Source: Pseudomonas viridiflava
Lineage (GTDB): Bacteria > Pseudomonadota > Gammaproteobacteria > Pseudomonadales > Pseudomonadaceae
Assembly: GCF_900601905.1 (NCBI RefSeq)
Contig: NZ_UWFA01000380.1
Span: forward strand, 124,001 to 188,000
DNA: 64,000 nucleotides
Reading direction: 5' to 3'
Of this stretch, positions 29,850-40,220 are shown piece by piece. A model generated the notes under the pieces. It ran no database searches. It was not told where the DNA came from and was given only the letters and a program-made list of their open reading frames with translations. The translations under genes were made by a program, and so were the position numbers. Position 1 is the stretch's first letter. Each line of letters opens with the position of its first letter.

Positions 29850-31160
29850 ATGCAAGTTTCTGTTGAAAATACTTCCGCTCTTGAGCGCCGCATGATCATT
29901 GGCGTGCCAGCTGAACGCATCGAGACTGAAGTCAACAAGCGTCTGCAGCAGACCGCACGTAAAGCCAAGATCCCGGGCTTCCGCCCAGGCAAAGTGCCGA
30001 TGAGCGTGATCCGCCAGCGTTATGAAGATGGCGCGCGTCAGGAAGCGCTGGGTGATTTGATCCAGGCGACCTTTTACGAAGCAGTGGTCGAGCAGAAGCT
30101 GAACCCGGCTGGCGCACCTGCTGTAGAGCCCAAGTCCTTTGAAAAAGGCAAGGACCTGGAATACGTCGCAACATTCGAAGTATTCCCAGAGTTTACTGTT
30201 GCCGGTTTCGATTCCATCGCTGTTGAGCGTCTGTCTGCAGACGTCGCTGATGCCGACCTGGACAACATGCTGGAAATCCTGCGCAAGCAGAACGTTCGTT
30301 TCGAAGTGGCCGACCGCGCTGCTCAAAACGAAGACCAGCTGAATATCGATTTCGTTGGCAAGGTTGACGGCGAAGTGTTCGCTGGCGGTTCTGCTACTGG
30401 CACCCAGTTGGTATTGGGTTCCGGCCGCATGATCCCGGGCTTCGAAGACGGTCTGGTTGGCGCCAAGGCCGGTGAAGAGCGTGTTCTGAACCTGACTTTC
30501 CCGGAAGACTATCAGAACCTCGAACTGGCCGGTAAAGCTGCCGAGTTCACCGTGACTGTCAACACCGTTTCCGAGCCTAAGCTGCCTGAGCTGAACGAAG
30601 AGTTCTTCAAGCAGTTCGGCATCAAGGAAACCGGCATCGATGGCTTCCGCACCGAAGTTCGCAAGAACATGGAGCGTGAGCTGCGTCAGGCGATCAAGTC
30701 CAAGGTCAAGAATCAGGTAATGGACGGCCTGCTGGCTTCCAACCCGATCGAAGTGCCAAAGGCTCTGCTGGAAAACGAAGTCAACCGTCTTCGCGTTCAG
30801 GCTGTTCAGCAGTTTGGCGGCAACATCAAGCCAGACCAGCTGCCAGCTGAGCTGTTTGAAGAGCAAGCCAAGCGTCGCGTCGAGCTGGGCCTGATCGTTG
30901 CTGAAGTAGTCAAGCAGTTCGACCTCAAGCCTGACGATACTCGTGTTCGCGAGATGATCCAGGAAATGGCTTCCGCCTACCAGGAGCCAGAGCAGGTTGT
31001 CGCTTGGTACTACAAAAACGAACAGCAAATGAACGAAGTGCGTTCGGTTGTGCTTGAAGAGCAAGTTGTGGATACTGTTTTGCAGAAAGCTAGCGTGACC
31101 GAGAAATCGGTCTCCTACGAAGAAGCTGTCAAGCCGGTGGAAGCTCCACAAGCCGACTGA
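29850..31160 (+). CDS. tig: Trigger factor
   Basis: Ribosome-bound chaperone with peptidyl-prolyl isomerase activity. The 436-aa product has the N-terminal ribosome-binding domain with signature GFRPGKVP. A central FKBP-like domain lies at about 160-245 ([34 protein letters not shown]), followed by a helical C-terminal chaperone domain. The ATG at 29850 has GAGGA closely upstream. It is the first gene of the tig-clpP-clpX-lon quality-control cluster. Confidence 0.96.
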   Translation: MQVSVENTSALERRMIIGVPAERIETEVNKRLQQTARKAKIPGFRPGKVPMSVIRQRYEDGARQEALGDLIQATFYEAVVEQKLNPAGAPAVEPKSFEKGKDLEYVATFEVFPEFTVAGFDSIAVERLSADVADADLDNMLEILRKQNVRFEVADRAAQNEDQLNIDFVGKVDGEVFAGGSATGTQLVLGSGRMIPGFEDGLVGAKAGEERVLNLTFPEDYQNLELAGKAAEFTVTVNTVSEPKLPELNEEFFKQFGIKETGIDGFRTEVRKNMERELRQAIKSKVKNQVMDGLLASNPIEVPKALLENEVNRLRVQAVQQFGGNIKPDQLPAELFEEQAKRRVELGLIVAEVVKQFDLKPDDTRVREMIQEMASAYQEPEQVVAWYYKNEQQMNEVRSVVLEEQVVDTVLQKASVTEKSVSYEEAVKPVEAPQAD

Positions 31161-31184
31161 TTTGTCTCTCGTTCGAAAAAACAC

Positions 31185-31212
31185 CACAAGCCAGCCTTCG
31201 CGCTGGCTTGTG
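31185..31212 (+). other. Stem-loop between tig and clpP
   Basis: CACAAGCCAGC pairs exactly with GCTGGCTTGTG around a 6-nt loop. No U tract follows, so it is more likely an intercistronic stability element than a full terminator. Confidence 0.55.
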
Positions 31213-31251
31213 CGTATTCAACAAATGACTATTTGGGAGTGAATGCGAGAC

Positions 31252-31887
31252 ATGTCCCGCAATTCTTATATTCAGCAGCACTCTGACATCCAGGCCGCAG
31301 GCGGTCTGGTCCCGATGGTTATCGAGCAGTCCGCCCGTGGCGAACGCGCCTATGACATCTATTCGCGTCTGCTCAAGGAGCGCGTGATCTTCCTGGTCGG
31401 TCCGGTAGAAGACTACTCGGCCAACCTGATCTGTGCGCAACTGCTGTTCCTTGAAGCGGAAAATCCGGACAAGGATATCCATCTCTACATCAACTCACCG
31501 GGCGGTTCGGTGACTGCGGGCATGTCGATCTACGACACCATGCAGTTCATCAAGCCCAACGTGTCGACCACTTGTATCGGTCAGGCATGCAGCATGGGCG
31601 CGTTCCTGCTGACCGCCGGTGCGCCAGGCAAGCGTTTCTGTCTGCCGAACTCGCGCGTGATGATTCACCAGCCATTGGGCGGTTTCCAGGGTCAGGCTTC
31701 GGACATCGAAATCCATGCCAAGGAAATCCTCTTCATTCGTGAGCGCCTCAACTCGCTGATGGCCAAGCACAGCGGTCACACGCTGGAAGAGATCGAGCGT
31801 GACACCAACCGCGATAATTTCATGAGCGCCGAAGCCGCCCGTGATTACGGGTTGATCGACGAAGTCATCACTCAGCGTCCCGCTTAA
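31252..31887 (+). CDS. clpP: ATP-dependent Clp protease proteolytic subunit
   Basis: Serine peptidase that forms the tetradecameric proteolytic chamber used by ClpX and ClpA. The 211-aa product has the catalytic Ser114 in [11 protein letters not shown], His in [10 protein letters not shown] and Asp in [12 protein letters not shown]. The start was placed at ATG 31252 (MSRNSYIQQ), the usual Pseudomonas N-terminus. ATG 31243, three codons earlier, is also possible because GGGAG lies 3 nt before it. Confidence 0.96.
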   Translation: MSRNSYIQQHSDIQAAGGLVPMVIEQSARGERAYDIYSRLLKERVIFLVGPVEDYSANLICAQLLFLEAENPDKDIHLYINSPGGSVTAGMSIYDTMQFIKPNVSTTCIGQACSMGAFLLTAGAPGKRFCLPNSRVMIHQPLGGFQGQASDIEIHAKEILFIRERLNSLMAKHSGHTLEEIERDTNRDNFMSAEAARDYGLIDEVITQRPA

Positions 31888-31931
31888 TATAAGCACCTCG
31901 AAATAGGCGTGGTCGGCTCCTCTGATCACCA

Positions 31932-31951
31932 GCGGGCTTGAAAAAGCCCGC
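31932..31951 (+). other. Stem-loop between clpP and clpX
   Basis: GCGGGCTT pairs with AAGCCCGC around a 4-base loop, 48 nt before the clpX start. It is a likely partial terminator or processing site between two genes that are often co-transcribed. Confidence 0.5.
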
Positions 31952-31999
31952 AATAGCCTTCATCTTGTGTTGCAAGCCTATCGGATTTGGATCGAACGA

Positions 32000-33283
32000 A
32001 TGACTGACACCCGCAACGGCGAGGACAACGGCAAGCTGCTTTATTGCTCCTTCTGTGGCAAAAGCCAGCATGAAGTACGCAAATTGATTGCCGGTCCCTC
32101 GGTGTTTATTTGCGACGAGTGCGTTGACCTGTGCAATGACATCATCCGTGAGGAGGTGCAGGAAGCACAGGCCGAAAGCAGCGCGCATAAACTGCCTTCG
32201 CCTAAAGAAATCAGCGGCATCCTTGATCAGTACGTAATTGGTCAGGAACGTGCCAAAAAGGTTCTGGCCGTAGCGGTGTACAACCACTACAAGCGCCTGA
32301 ATCAGCGTGACAAAAAGAATGACGATGTCGAGCTCGGCAAAAGCAACATTTTGCTGATCGGCCCTACAGGCTCGGGTAAAACCCTGCTTGCTGAAACACT
32401 GGCCCGCTTGCTGAACGTTCCATTCACCATCGCTGACGCAACCACCCTCACTGAGGCGGGTTATGTGGGCGAGGATGTGGAGAACATCATTCAGAAGCTG
32501 TTGCAGAAGTGCGACTACGATGTTGAAAAAGCCCAGATGGGCATTGTCTACATCGACGAAATCGACAAGATTTCCCGCAAATCTGACAACCCGTCTATCA
32601 CCCGTGACGTTTCCGGTGAAGGCGTGCAGCAGGCTCTGCTCAAACTGATCGAAGGCACGGTCGCTTCCGTTCCACCTCAAGGTGGTCGCAAGCATCCGCA
32701 GCAGGAATTCCTTCAGGTTGACACACGTAACATCCTGTTCATCTGCGGTGGTGCGTTCTCTGGTCTGGAAAAGGTTATTCAAAACCGTTCCACCAAAGGC
32801 GGCATTGGCTTCAACGCAGAAGTGCGCAGCAAGGAAGAAGGCAAGAAGGTGGGTGAGTCCCTGCGTGAAGTCGAACCTGACGATCTGGTCAAGTTCGGTT
32901 TGATTCCGGAATTCGTTGGCCGTCTCCCGGTTCTGGCAACGTTGGACGAGCTGGACGAGGCTGCATTGATGCAGATTCTCACCGAGCCGAAAAACGCTCT
33001 GACCAAGCAGTACGCCAAGCTGTTCGAAATGGAAGGTGTGGACCTGGAGTTCCGTACCGACGCGCTGAAATCTGTGGCCCGTCGCGCGCTTGAGCGCAAA
33101 ACCGGTGCCCGTGGTTTGCGCTCCATCCTCGAAGGCGTTCTGCTCGACACCATGTACGAGATCCCCTCGCAGTCCGAGGTGAGCAAGGTGGTGATCGACG
33201 AGAGCGTGATCGAAGGCACCTCCAAGCCGCTGTTGATCTACGAAAACAGCGAGCCGCCAGCCAAAGCCGCACCTGACGCGTAA
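32000..33283 (+). CDS. clpX: Clp protease ATPase subunit ClpX
   Basis: AAA+ unfoldase that feeds substrates to ClpP. The 427-aa product has the N-terminal zinc-binding domain (LYCSFCGKS and [10 protein letters not shown]). Also seen are Walker A GPTGSGKT, the pore motif GYVGEDVE, Walker [10 protein letters not shown], the ClpP-docking IGF loop (KGGIGFNAE) and sensor 2 in GARGLRS. ATG 32000 gives the standard [19 protein letters not shown] start; an in-frame upstream start at 31967 is rejected. Confidence 0.97.
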   Translation: MTDTRNGEDNGKLLYCSFCGKSQHEVRKLIAGPSVFICDECVDLCNDIIREEVQEAQAESSAHKLPSPKEISGILDQYVIGQERAKKVLAVAVYNHYKRLNQRDKKNDDVELGKSNILLIGPTGSGKTLLAETLARLLNVPFTIADATTLTEAGYVGEDVENIIQKLLQKCDYDVEKAQMGIVYIDEIDKISRKSDNPSITRDVSGEGVQQALLKLIEGTVASVPPQGGRKHPQQEFLQVDTRNILFICGGAFSGLEKVIQNRSTKGGIGFNAEVRSKEEGKKVGESLREVEPDDLVKFGLIPEFVGRLPVLATLDELDEAALMQILTEPKNALTKQYAKLFEMEGVDLEFRTDALKSVARRALERKTGARGLRSILEGVLLDTMYEIPSQSEVSKVVIDESVIEGTSKPLLIYENSEPPAKAAPDA

Positions 33284-33345
33284 GCGACAGCGCTGCTCGA
33301 GTAAATGCTTGCAGCTAATAGCTGCATGTAGAGCTGCACGCATAG

Positions 33346-33368
33346 AAAGGGGCCTTCGGGCCCCTTTT
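33346..33368 (+). terminator. Rho-independent terminator after clpX
   Basis: AAAGGGGCC, loop TTCG, GGCCCCTTTT: a perfect GC-rich stem with a stable tetraloop and a T run. Confidence 0.88.
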
Positions 33369-33386
33369 GCATTTCCTGCCTCAAGG

Positions 33387-33415
33387 CTTGTTTTTTCGGG
33401 GAACTACCCCCATCT
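33387..33415 (+). promoter_or_regulatory. Heat-shock (sigma-32-type) promoter of lon
   Basis: CTTGTT (33387-33392), 15-nt spacer, CCCCATCT (33408-33415). The -10 matches the RpoH consensus CCCCATNT exactly and the -35 matches CTTGAA at four of six positions. It lies 55 nt before lon and just after the clpX terminator. Confidence 0.68.
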
Positions 33416-33469
33416 TGGATTCAAGCTCATTCCTGTCCACGGCCACATGGCCGCCGTAGAGGCGAAATC

Positions 33470-35866
33470 ATGAAAACGACCATTGAATTGCCTCTCTTGC
33501 CATTGCGCGATGTAGTGGTTTATCCGCACATGGTTATCCCGCTGTTCGTGGGGCGCGAGAAGTCTATCGAAGCCCTTGAGGCAGCGATGACAGGCGACAA
33601 ACAGATCCTGTTGCTCGCGCAAAGAAATCCTGCAGATGACGATCCGGGTGAAGACGCTCTTTATAACGTCGGCACCATTGCAACCGTATTGCAGTTACTC
33701 AAATTGCCTGACGGCACCGTCAAGGTGCTGGTTGAAGGTGAGCAGCGAGGCTCTGTCGAGCGCTTCATTGAAGTCGACGGCCATTGCCGTGCAGAAGTCG
33801 CGCTGATCGACGAGGTCGAAGCGCCTGACCGTGAATCTGAAGTGTTCGTGCGCAGCCTGCTGGCTCAGTTCGAGCAATACGTTCAGTTGGGCAAGAAAGT
33901 CCCGGCTGAAGTCCTGTCTTCCCTCAACAGCATTGATGAGCCTGGCCGTCTGGTAGACACCATGGCTGCACACATGGCGCTGAAAATCGAGCAGAAGCAG
34001 GAAATCCTCGAGATTATTGACCTGCCCGCCAGGGTCGAGCATGTGCTCGCCTTGCTGGATGCCGAGATCGATCTGCTCCAGGTCGAGAAGCGTATTCGCG
34101 GCCGCGTCAAGAAGCAGATGGAGCGCAGCCAGCGCGAGTATTACCTGAATGAGCAGATGAAGGCCATTCAGAAAGAGCTCGGCGACAGCGAGGAAGGTCA
34201 CAACGAAATCGAAGAGCTGAGAAAGCGCATCGATAACGCCGGCCTGCCCAAAGATGCCATGACCAAGGCGAATGCGGAGCTGAACAAGCTCAAGCAAATG
34301 TCGCCGATGTCCGCTGAAGCGACTGTGGTTCGTACCTACATCGACTGGCTGGTTCAGGTGCCGTGGAAGGCGCAGAGCAAGGTTCGTCTGGATCTGGCCC
34401 GTGCCGAAGACATCCTCGACGCTGATCACTACGGTCTTGAAGAAGTCAAAGAACGCATTCTCGAATATCTCGCGGTGCAAAAGCGCGTCAAGAAGATTCG
34501 CGGGCCCGTCTTGTGCCTGGTCGGCCCGCCGGGTGTGGGTAAAACCTCCCTGGCCGAGTCGATTGCCAGCGCGACCAACCGTAAATTCGTCCGTATGGCC
34601 CTGGGTGGCGTGCGCGACGAAGCGGAAATTCGTGGCCATCGCCGCACCTACATCGGTTCGATGCCGGGCCGATTGATTCAAAAGATGACCAAAGTGGGCG
34701 TCCGTAACCCGCTGTTCCTGCTCGACGAGATCGACAAAATGGGCAGCGACATGCGTGGCGATCCGGCGTCTGCACTGCTTGAGGTGCTGGATCCGGAACA
34801 GAATCACAACTTCAACGACCATTACCTGGAGGTCGATTACGACCTGTCTGACGTAATGTTCCTGTGTACCGCCAACTCGATGAACATCCCGGCGGCGCTG
34901 CTTGACCGGATGGAAGTCATCCGTTTGCCGGGTTACACCGAAGACGAAAAAATCAACATCGCGGTCAAATACCTCACGCCCAAGCAGCTTCAGGCCAACG
35001 GCCTCAAGAAGGGCGAAGTGGAGTTCGACGAAGAAGCGATTCGCGACATCGTGCGTTACTACACGCGTGAAGCGGGCGTACGTAGCCTTGAGCGGCAGAT
35101 TGCCAAGGTCTGCCGCAAGGCAGTCAAGGAGCACGCTCAGGAAAAACGTTTTGCAATTCGTGTCAGCGCCGAGATGCTCGAGCACTTCCTCGGCGTGCGC
35201 AAATTCCGCTACGGCCTGGCCGAGCAGCAGGATCAGATCGGCCAGGTTACCGGTCTGGCGTGGACTCAGGTGGGTGGCGAATTGCTGACCATCGAAGCGG
35301 CCGTAGTGCCTGGTAAAGGGCAGCTGATCAAAACCGGTTCGCTGGGCGATGTGATGGTCGAATCGATCACTGCTGCGCTGACCGTGGTGCGCAGCCGCGC
35401 GAAAAGCCTGGGAATCCCCCTGGACTTCCACGAGAAGCGCGACACGCATATCCACATGCCAGAGGGGGCGACCCCTAAAGATGGTCCTAGCGCAGGCGTA
35501 GGCATGTGCACGGCCCTTGTTTCGGCCCTGACACAGATTCCGGTACGTGCCGACGTGGCCATGACGGGTGAAATTACCCTGCGCGGTCAGGTGCTGGCGA
35601 TCGGCGGCTTGAAGGAAAAACTGCTCGCGGCTCACCGTGGCGGCATCAAGACGGTGATCATTCCAGAGGAAAACGTTCGCGATTTGAAAGAGATTCCTGA
35701 CAACATCAAGGCGGACCTGCAGATCAAGCCCGTTAAATGGATTGACGAAGTCCTGCAAATTGCGCTGCAATACGCGCCGGAGCCGTTGCCGGATGTCGCT
35801 CCCGAGATGGTTGCGAAGGATGAAAAACGCGAGTCTGACTCTAAGGAAAGAATTAGCACGCATTAG
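33470..35866 (+). CDS. lon: ATP-dependent protease Lon
   Basis: AAA+ serine protease that degrades misfolded and regulatory proteins. The 798-aa product has an N-terminal substrate domain (about 8-205) and a coiled-coil linker. The AAA+ domain has Walker A GPPGVGKT at 352-359 and Walker [11 protein letters not shown]. The C-terminal protease domain has the catalytic dyad Ser674 (KDGPSAGVG) and Lys717 ([10 protein letters not shown]), with the 43-residue spacing of E. coli Lon. A clear heat-shock promoter precedes it. The last 25 residues are charged and variable. Confidence 0.97.
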   Translation: MKTTIELPLLPLRDVVVYPHMVIPLFVGREKSIEALEAAMTGDKQILLLAQRNPADDDPGEDALYNVGTIATVLQLLKLPDGTVKVLVEGEQRGSVERFIEVDGHCRAEVALIDEVEAPDRESEVFVRSLLAQFEQYVQLGKKVPAEVLSSLNSIDEPGRLVDTMAAHMALKIEQKQEILEIIDLPARVEHVLALLDAEIDLLQVEKRIRGRVKKQMERSQREYYLNEQMKAIQKELGDSEEGHNEIEELRKRIDNAGLPKDAMTKANAELNKLKQMSPMSAEATVVRTYIDWLVQVPWKAQSKVRLDLARAEDILDADHYGLEEVKERILEYLAVQKRVKKIRGPVLCLVGPPGVGKTSLAESIASATNRKFVRMALGGVRDEAEIRGHRRTYIGSMPGRLIQKMTKVGVRNPLFLLDEIDKMGSDMRGDPASALLEVLDPEQNHNFNDHYLEVDYDLSDVMFLCTANSMNIPAALLDRMEVIRLPGYTEDEKINIAVKYLTPKQLQANGLKKGEVEFDEEAIRDIVRYYTREAGVRSLERQIAKVCRKAVKEHAQEKRFAIRVSAEMLEHFLGVRKFRYGLAEQQDQIGQVTGLAWTQVGGELLTIEAAVVPGKGQLIKTGSLGDVMVESITAALTVVRSRAKSLGIPLDFHEKRDTHIHMPEGATPKDGPSAGVGMCTALVSALTQIPVRADVAMTGEITLRGQVLAIGGLKEKLLAAHRGGIKTVIIPEENVRDLKEIPDNIKADLQIKPVKWIDEVLQIALQYAPEPLPDVAPEMVAKDEKRESDSKERISTH

Positions 35867-35881
35867 TCTGGAATGCCTGCC

Positions 35882-35910
35882 TTGACAGCTTTTTGGAGCC
35901 CTTGTTATAA
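35882..35910 (+). promoter_or_regulatory. Strong sigma-70 promoter of hupB
   Basis: TTGACA (35882-35887), 17-nt spacer, TTATAA (35905-35910). It has a perfect -35 and good -10 for an abundant protein gene. Confidence 0.72.
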
Positions 35911-36008
35911 AGCGGCTCTTCTAAGCGTCTGCAGGCCATTCAGCGCTTGTTTTTGCTACACCAAAAAAACTTAGAAACATACTCAATATAGACATAAGGG
36001 GACTTAGA

Positions 36009-36281
36009 GTGAACAAGTCGGAACTGATTGATGCTATCGCCGCATCCGCTGATATCCCGAAAGCTGCTGCTGGCCGTGCGCTGGACGCAGTAATCGAATC
36101 CGTCACTGGCGCTCTTAAGGCTGGCGACTCTGTTGTACTGGTAGGTTTCGGTACCTTCTCCGTCACTGATCGCCCAGCGCGTATCGGTCGTAACCCTCAG
36201 ACGGGCAAGACGCTTGAAATCGCTGCTGCTAAAAAACCAGGCTTCAAAGCCGGTAAAGCCCTGAAAGAAGCTGTCAACTAA
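36009..36281 (+). CDS. hupB: DNA-binding protein HU-beta
   Basis: Small histone-like protein that bends and compacts DNA as a dimer. The 90-aa product starts at GTG 36009 and has the HU fold with the beta-arm [20 protein letters not shown] and the intercalating proline in RNPQTG. It is expressed from its own promoter between lon and ppiD, the usual gammaproteobacterial order. Confidence 0.97.
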   Translation: MNKSELIDAIAASADIPKAAAGRALDAVIESVTGALKAGDSVVLVGFGTFSVTDRPARIGRNPQTGKTLEIAAAKKPGFKAGKALKEAVN

Positions 36282-36415
36282 GTTCTCAAAGCCTTTGCCC
36301 AGCCGAGCAGAATTCTTTCTGCGTCGGTATGCGCAGCGGTCGTGCAATCGGGTTAAATCCGGCTGACACACCGGGGTCGCGGTTACCAGCCCCCGTCCGC
36401 TTCGCCAGTTACGAG

Positions 36416-36442
36416 AAGGCGCATCCTCGGATGCGCCTTTCT
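36416..36442 (+). terminator. Rho-independent terminator after hupB
   Basis: AAGGCGCATC, loop CTCG, GATGCGCCTTTCTT. It lies 135 nt after the hupB stop. A second imperfect hairpin at about 36303-36327 precedes it; the stretch between is otherwise unexplained. Confidence 0.82.
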
Positions 36443-36504
36443 TCTATCCGCTTTCTACCCACGCTCCGCGGTTGGTTAGTCAGTACAACCGTTTTGGGGG
36501 ACGC

Positions 36505-38376
36505 ATGCTGCAAAACATCAGGGACAATTCACAAGGCTGGATTGCCAAGACAATCATCGGAATCATCATTGCATTGATGGCTTTGACGGGTATCGACGCG
36601 CTGTTCACGGCGACAAGCACCAGCCAGGATGCTGCAAAGGTCAACGGTGAGGAAATCACCCGCAACGAGCTGACCCAGGCGATCGACATGCAACGTCGCC
36701 AGCTCATGCAGCAACTGGGCAAGGATTTCGATCCTGCCTTGCTGGACGAGAAGATGCTGCGTGACTCGGCTCTCAAAGGTCTGGTTGATCGCAAGCTGCT
36801 GCTTCAAGGCGCCAGCGATGCAAAATTCACCTTTTCCGAAGCTTCGCTGGATCAGCAGATCCTGCAGACACCGGAATTTCAGGTAGACGGCAAGTTCAAC
36901 GCCGACCGCTTTGATCAGGTGATTCGTCAACTGGGCTTTACCCGGATGCAATTCCGCCAGATGCTGGCTCAGGAAATGCTGATTGGTCAGGTTCGCGCAG
37001 GTGTGGCGGGCAGTGCCTTTGTCACTGACGCGCAGGTTGACGCCTTCGCCCGTCTGGAAAAACAGACTCGCGATTTCGCTTCGCTGACCCTTACCGCTGA
37101 CGCCTCCACCGCCAAGGTGACCGAGGACGAAATCAAGGCTCATTACGATGAACACGCCAAAGAGTTCATGAGCCCTGAGCAGGTGGTCCTGGATTACATC
37201 GAGCTGAAGAAGTCGTCTTTCTTCGACAAGGTGCAGGTCAAGGATGAGGATTTGCAGGCGGCTTACCAGAAGGACATCGCCAATCTTGCCGAACAGCGTC
37301 GTGGCGCGCACATCCTGATCGATGTGAACGACAAGATGAGCGACGAGCAGGCCAAGGCGAAGATTGAAGAGATTCAGCAGCGTCTGGCTAAAGGCGAAGA
37401 CTTCGCTGCGCTGGCCAAGGAATTCTCCCAGGATCCGGGTTCGGCATCCAAGGGCGGTGATCTGGGCTACGCAGGCAAGGGCGTCTACGATCCGGCCTTT
37501 GAAGACGCGCTGTATGCCCTGAAAAAAGACCAGGTTTCTGCTCCGGTACGCAGCGACTTCGGCTGGCACCTGATCAAGTTGCTGGGCGTGGAAGCACCGT
37601 CAGTGCCGACGTTTGCAAGCCTCAAGGGCAAGCTGACCAACGACCTGAAATCCCAACAGGTCGAGCAGCGTTTCGTCGAGGCTACCAAGCAGCTCGAAGA
37701 CTCCGCTTTCGAAGCGTCCGATCTGGCTCAGCCCGCTCAGGACCTGGGTCTGAAGGTCCAGACCAGTGCCCCGTTCGGTCGTGAAGGCGGCGAAGGTTTG
37801 ACGGCCAATCGTGCGGTCATTCAAGCGGCTTTCAGCCCGGAAGTGCTGGAAGAGGGTTCCAATAGCAATGCGCTGGAGCTGGATCCTGAGACAGTCGTAG
37901 TGGTGCGTTCCAAAGAGCACCGCATGCCTGAGCAACTGCCGCTGGAAAGTGTTGCCGCTGCGATCCGCGCCAAGTTGGTCAAGGACCACGCTGCCGAGGC
38001 TGTGAAGTCCAAAGGCGAGGCGCTGCTGGCCGGTCTGCGTGATGGCAAGATTCCGTTGGCAGCCAAGCAGGATGGTCATAGCTGGAATGTCATGGAAGCC
38101 GTCACTCGCGGTCAGGAAGGTGTGGATCCTGCTGTACTGCAGGCGCTGTTCCGCATGCCCAAGCCAGAAGGCAAGGACAAGCCGGAGTTCACCAGCCTGT
38201 CGCTGGCAGACGGCAGCTTCGTGATTGTGCGCCTCAATGGTGTGAATCAGGCGGCGGCACCGACCGATGCGGAGAAGGCTCAGTACCGCCGCTTCCTCGC
38301 GTCACGTGAAGGTCAGCAGGATTTCGCGGCGTATCGTGCGCAGCTGGAAAGCAAGGCGAAGATCGAACGCTTTTGA
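36505..38376 (+). CDS. ppiD: Periplasmic folding chaperone PpiD (SurA/parvulin family)
   Basis: Inner-membrane-anchored periplasmic chaperone near the Sec translocon. The 623-aa product has one N-terminal membrane helix (about 12-30, WIAKTIIGIIIALMALTGI) and a SurA-like helical chaperone region. A parvulin domain lies at about 260-360 (RRGAHILIDVNDKMSDEQ, SKGGDLGYAGKGVYDPAFED, SDFGWHLIKLLGV), followed by a C-terminal helical domain. ATG 36505 follows GGGGGA; the start 33 nt earlier lacks a site. Confidence 0.95.
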   Translation: MLQNIRDNSQGWIAKTIIGIIIALMALTGIDALFTATSTSQDAAKVNGEEITRNELTQAIDMQRRQLMQQLGKDFDPALLDEKMLRDSALKGLVDRKLLLQGASDAKFTFSEASLDQQILQTPEFQVDGKFNADRFDQVIRQLGFTRMQFRQMLAQEMLIGQVRAGVAGSAFVTDAQVDAFARLEKQTRDFASLTLTADASTAKVTEDEIKAHYDEHAKEFMSPEQVVLDYIELKKSSFFDKVQVKDEDLQAAYQKDIANLAEQRRGAHILIDVNDKMSDEQAKAKIEEIQQRLAKGEDFAALAKEFSQDPGSASKGGDLGYAGKGVYDPAFEDALYALKKDQVSAPVRSDFGWHLIKLLGVEAPSVPTFASLKGKLTNDLKSQQVEQRFVEATKQLEDSAFEASDLAQPAQDLGLKVQTSAPFGREGGEGLTANRAVIQAAFSPEVLEEGSNSNALELDPETVVVVRSKEHRMPEQLPLESVAAAIRAKLVKDHAAEAVKSKGEALLAGLRDGKIPLAAKQDGHSWNVMEAVTRGQEGVDPAVLQALFRMPKPEGKDKPEFTSLSLADGSFVIVRLNGVNQAAAPTDAEKAQYRRFLASREGQQDFAAYRAQLESKAKIERF

Positions 38377-38399
38377 AGGTTTGATCGGGAAGTAAAAAG

Positions 38400-38428
38400 A
38401 AGGCCGCTCATTGAGCGGTCTTTTTTTT
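38400..38428 (+). terminator. Rho-independent terminator after ppiD
   Basis: AAGGCCGCTC pairs with GAGCGGTCTT (one G-T wobble) around ATT, followed by a run of eight T. Confidence 0.88.
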
Positions 38429-38451
38429 GGTGATGGGAAAGCTGGTCGGGG

Positions 38452-39332
38452 CATATCCGTTATTGGCGTGTGCTGGAATTATGTTTCCGCTCTTACAGAG
38501 GGTCACTTTTGGCAGAGCCGGAATGCCAGCCCAGCAAAAATTAAGCAAAAGGCTCTTGCCACACCACTCGGTCCCTCGCCTCAACATCGAATTCCGGCCA
38601 GCGTCGTTTAACGGGGCGCCTAATATCAAAATCAAATGCGCGCTAGGCGGCCTGGTGCGTGAACTTAGCGCACTGTACTGCCCGTCTGCACTGCCACCTT
38701 GCTCGCGAAGAACGATAATGCGGTGTGCCTGATACACCGTCATCGCAGCCCTCGTAACCTCGGTCAGCTCCTTGTATGTCTGCAGCTTCGACGAAGCAAA
38801 GCACTGCGCCTTGAATCGAGTAGCAACAACAGCATCCGGATGCTGCGGAGTCAGGTTCCGTCCAGACGGCCGGGTCACTTTTGGTGCCAAAAGTAACCAA
38901 AACCTCTGCGCTGGCGTCCGGCCCCCGCTTCGCGGCGGTACGTTCGCGCAGGTGCCGTGGGGTGGGCACGCTCCGACGGGCCATCCATGGCCCAGCGTCG
39001 CTCGCTCGGCATCCATGCCGAGCGACCCACCCCACGACACCTGCGCTCCCCCTCCCGACGCGCGTTTTGCGTCGCCTGTGAAATCGAGGCAAAAAAAGCC
39101 ACAGCAAATCTGCTTTGCAGATTTCTCCAACAGAACTCCTGCCTGACTCACGCCCTGTTTTTGATTCTAGAGGCCTGCGCAAAACGTAGGAGCGACACAC
39201 ATTGCGACTTGTGGCCGGACAAAGGAACGGGAGCGTTTGCTTACTTTTGACTGGGCCGGCATTCCGGCTGTTCAAAAGTGAGGCGCCGTAAGGGCGCAAC
39301 CCATAGCGGCCGTTACCGCAGCAACGGATATG
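38452..39332. repeat. Non-coding repeat tract with inverted ends
   Basis: About 880 nt between ppiD and fabI with no convincing gene. The ends are diverged inverted copies of one ~99-bp unit: 38452-38550 forward and 39235-39332 reversed. Both run CATATCCGTT, then a variable stretch, then TCACTTTTG, then CCGGAATGCC, then AAGTAAGCAAA or close variants. A third copy lies at 47728-47826. The left copy continues with CCACTCGGTCCCTCGC and TCCGGCCAGCGTCGTTTAAC, also found in the third copy. Inside is a nested palindrome (38946-39046). Several open frames cross the tract on both strands, but none resembles a known protein. Confidence 0.7.
38946..39046. repeat. Nested palindrome (cloverleaf-like)
   Basis: Outer arms 38946-38966 and 39026-39046 are complementary at 20 of 21 positions (GCGCAGGTG-C-CGTGGGGTGGG and its complement with one change). 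Inside are two further hairpins: GGGCCATCCATGGCCC, and TCGCTCGGCAT pairing exactly with ATGCCGAGCGA. The architecture recurs at 47883-47983 with different outer-arm sequence. Confidence 0.75.
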
Positions 39333-39353
39333 TACTCGAATCAACTCATACCC

Positions 39354-39388
39354 AAAAAAAAGCCCGCAAATCTCTCGATTCACGGGCT
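39354..39388 (-). terminator. Rho-independent terminator of fabI
   Basis: On the minus strand AGCCCGTGAATC and GATTTGCGGGCT form a stem around GAGA, followed by eight U, 19 nt after the fabI stop. Confidence 0.85.
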
Positions 39389-39407
39389 CCCGATACCGCT
39401 CTGAAGA

Positions 39408-40202
39408 TTACTCTTCGAGGTTACCCATCGCGGTCGTGTTGAAACCACCATCCACGTACATGATTTCGCCACTGATCCCGGACGCCAGGTCCGAGCACAG
39501 GAACGCGCCAGCATTGCCGACTTCATCAATGGTCACGTTGCGACGCAGTGGAGTCTGCGCCTCGTTCGCCGCCAGCATCTTGCGGAAGTTCTTGATACCG
39601 GAAGCGGCGAGGGTGCGGATCGGGCCAGCCGATACAGCATTCACGCGGGTGCCTTCCGGACCAAGGCTACCTGCCAGGTAACGTACGCCCGCTTCCAGGC
39701 TGGCTTTGGCCATGCCCATCACGTTGTAGTTAGGCATGGTGCGCTCAGCGCCCAGGTACGACAGGGTCAGCAGGCTGCCATTGCGGCCTTTCATCATCGG
39801 GCGGCCGGCCTTGGCCAGGGCCACGAAGCTGTAGGCGCTGATGTCGTGTGCGATGCGGAAGCCTTCGCGGGTGGTGGCGTCGGTGAAGTCGCCATCCAGC
39901 TGATCGCCAGGTGCGAAGCCTACGGAGTGAACGATCACGTCCAGGCCATCCCACTTCTTGCTCAGGTCTTCGAAGACCTTGGCGATTTCTTCGTCGCTTG
40001 CCACGTCACAAGGGAAGCACAGCTCAGGGCCCGAGCCCCAGCCAGCGGCGAATTCTTCGACGCGACCTTTGAGTTTGTCGTTCTGATAGGTGAAAGCAAG
40101 CTCTGCACCTTCGCGATGCATGGCGGCAGCAATGCCGGATGCGATGGACAGTTTGCTAGCGACACCGACAATCAGGACGCGCTTACCAGCGAGAAAACCC
40201 AT
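39408..40202 (-). CDS. fabI: Enoyl-[acyl-carrier-protein] reductase (NADH) FabI
   Basis: Last reduction step of fatty-acid elongation and target of triclosan-type inhibitors. The 264-aa short-chain dehydrogenase has the FabI-specific nucleotide motif [16 protein letters not shown] and the catalytic Tyr-x6-Tyr-x2-Met-x3-Lys pattern in [21 protein letters not shown]. It starts 18 nt after the yejF stop in the same direction, so it may be co-transcribed with the peptide importer as well as from its own promoter. Confidence 0.96.
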   Translation of the reverse strand: MGFLAGKRVLIVGVASKLSIASGIAAAMHREGAELAFTYQNDKLKGRVEEFAAGWGSGPELCFPCDVASDEEIAKVFEDLSKKWDGLDVIVHSVGFAPGDQLDGDFTDATTREGFRIAHDISAYSFVALAKAGRPMMKGRNGSLLTLSYLGAERTMPNYNVMGMAKASLEAGVRYLAGSLGPEGTRVNAVSAGPIRTLAASGIKNFRKMLAANEAQTPLRRNVTIDEVGNAGAFLCSDLASGISGEIMYVDGGFNTTAMGNLEE

Positions 40203-40220
40203 GTGTTGTTCCTCTTCAGG

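Noticed and set aside
33695..35863. A 722-codon open frame antisense to lon
   Set aside because: It mirrors the codon structure of lon in a GC-rich genome, lacks a start signal and shows no protein-family features. Similar shadows opposite clpX (31868-33343), mltD (48176-49798) and the peptide-binding gene (45788-47590) were rejected for the same reason.
38408..39383. Open frames of 240-250 codons on the minus strand between ppiD and fabI
   Set aside because: They run through the repeat tract, its inverted ends and a nested palindrome. Composition is not protein-like and no start signal is seen.
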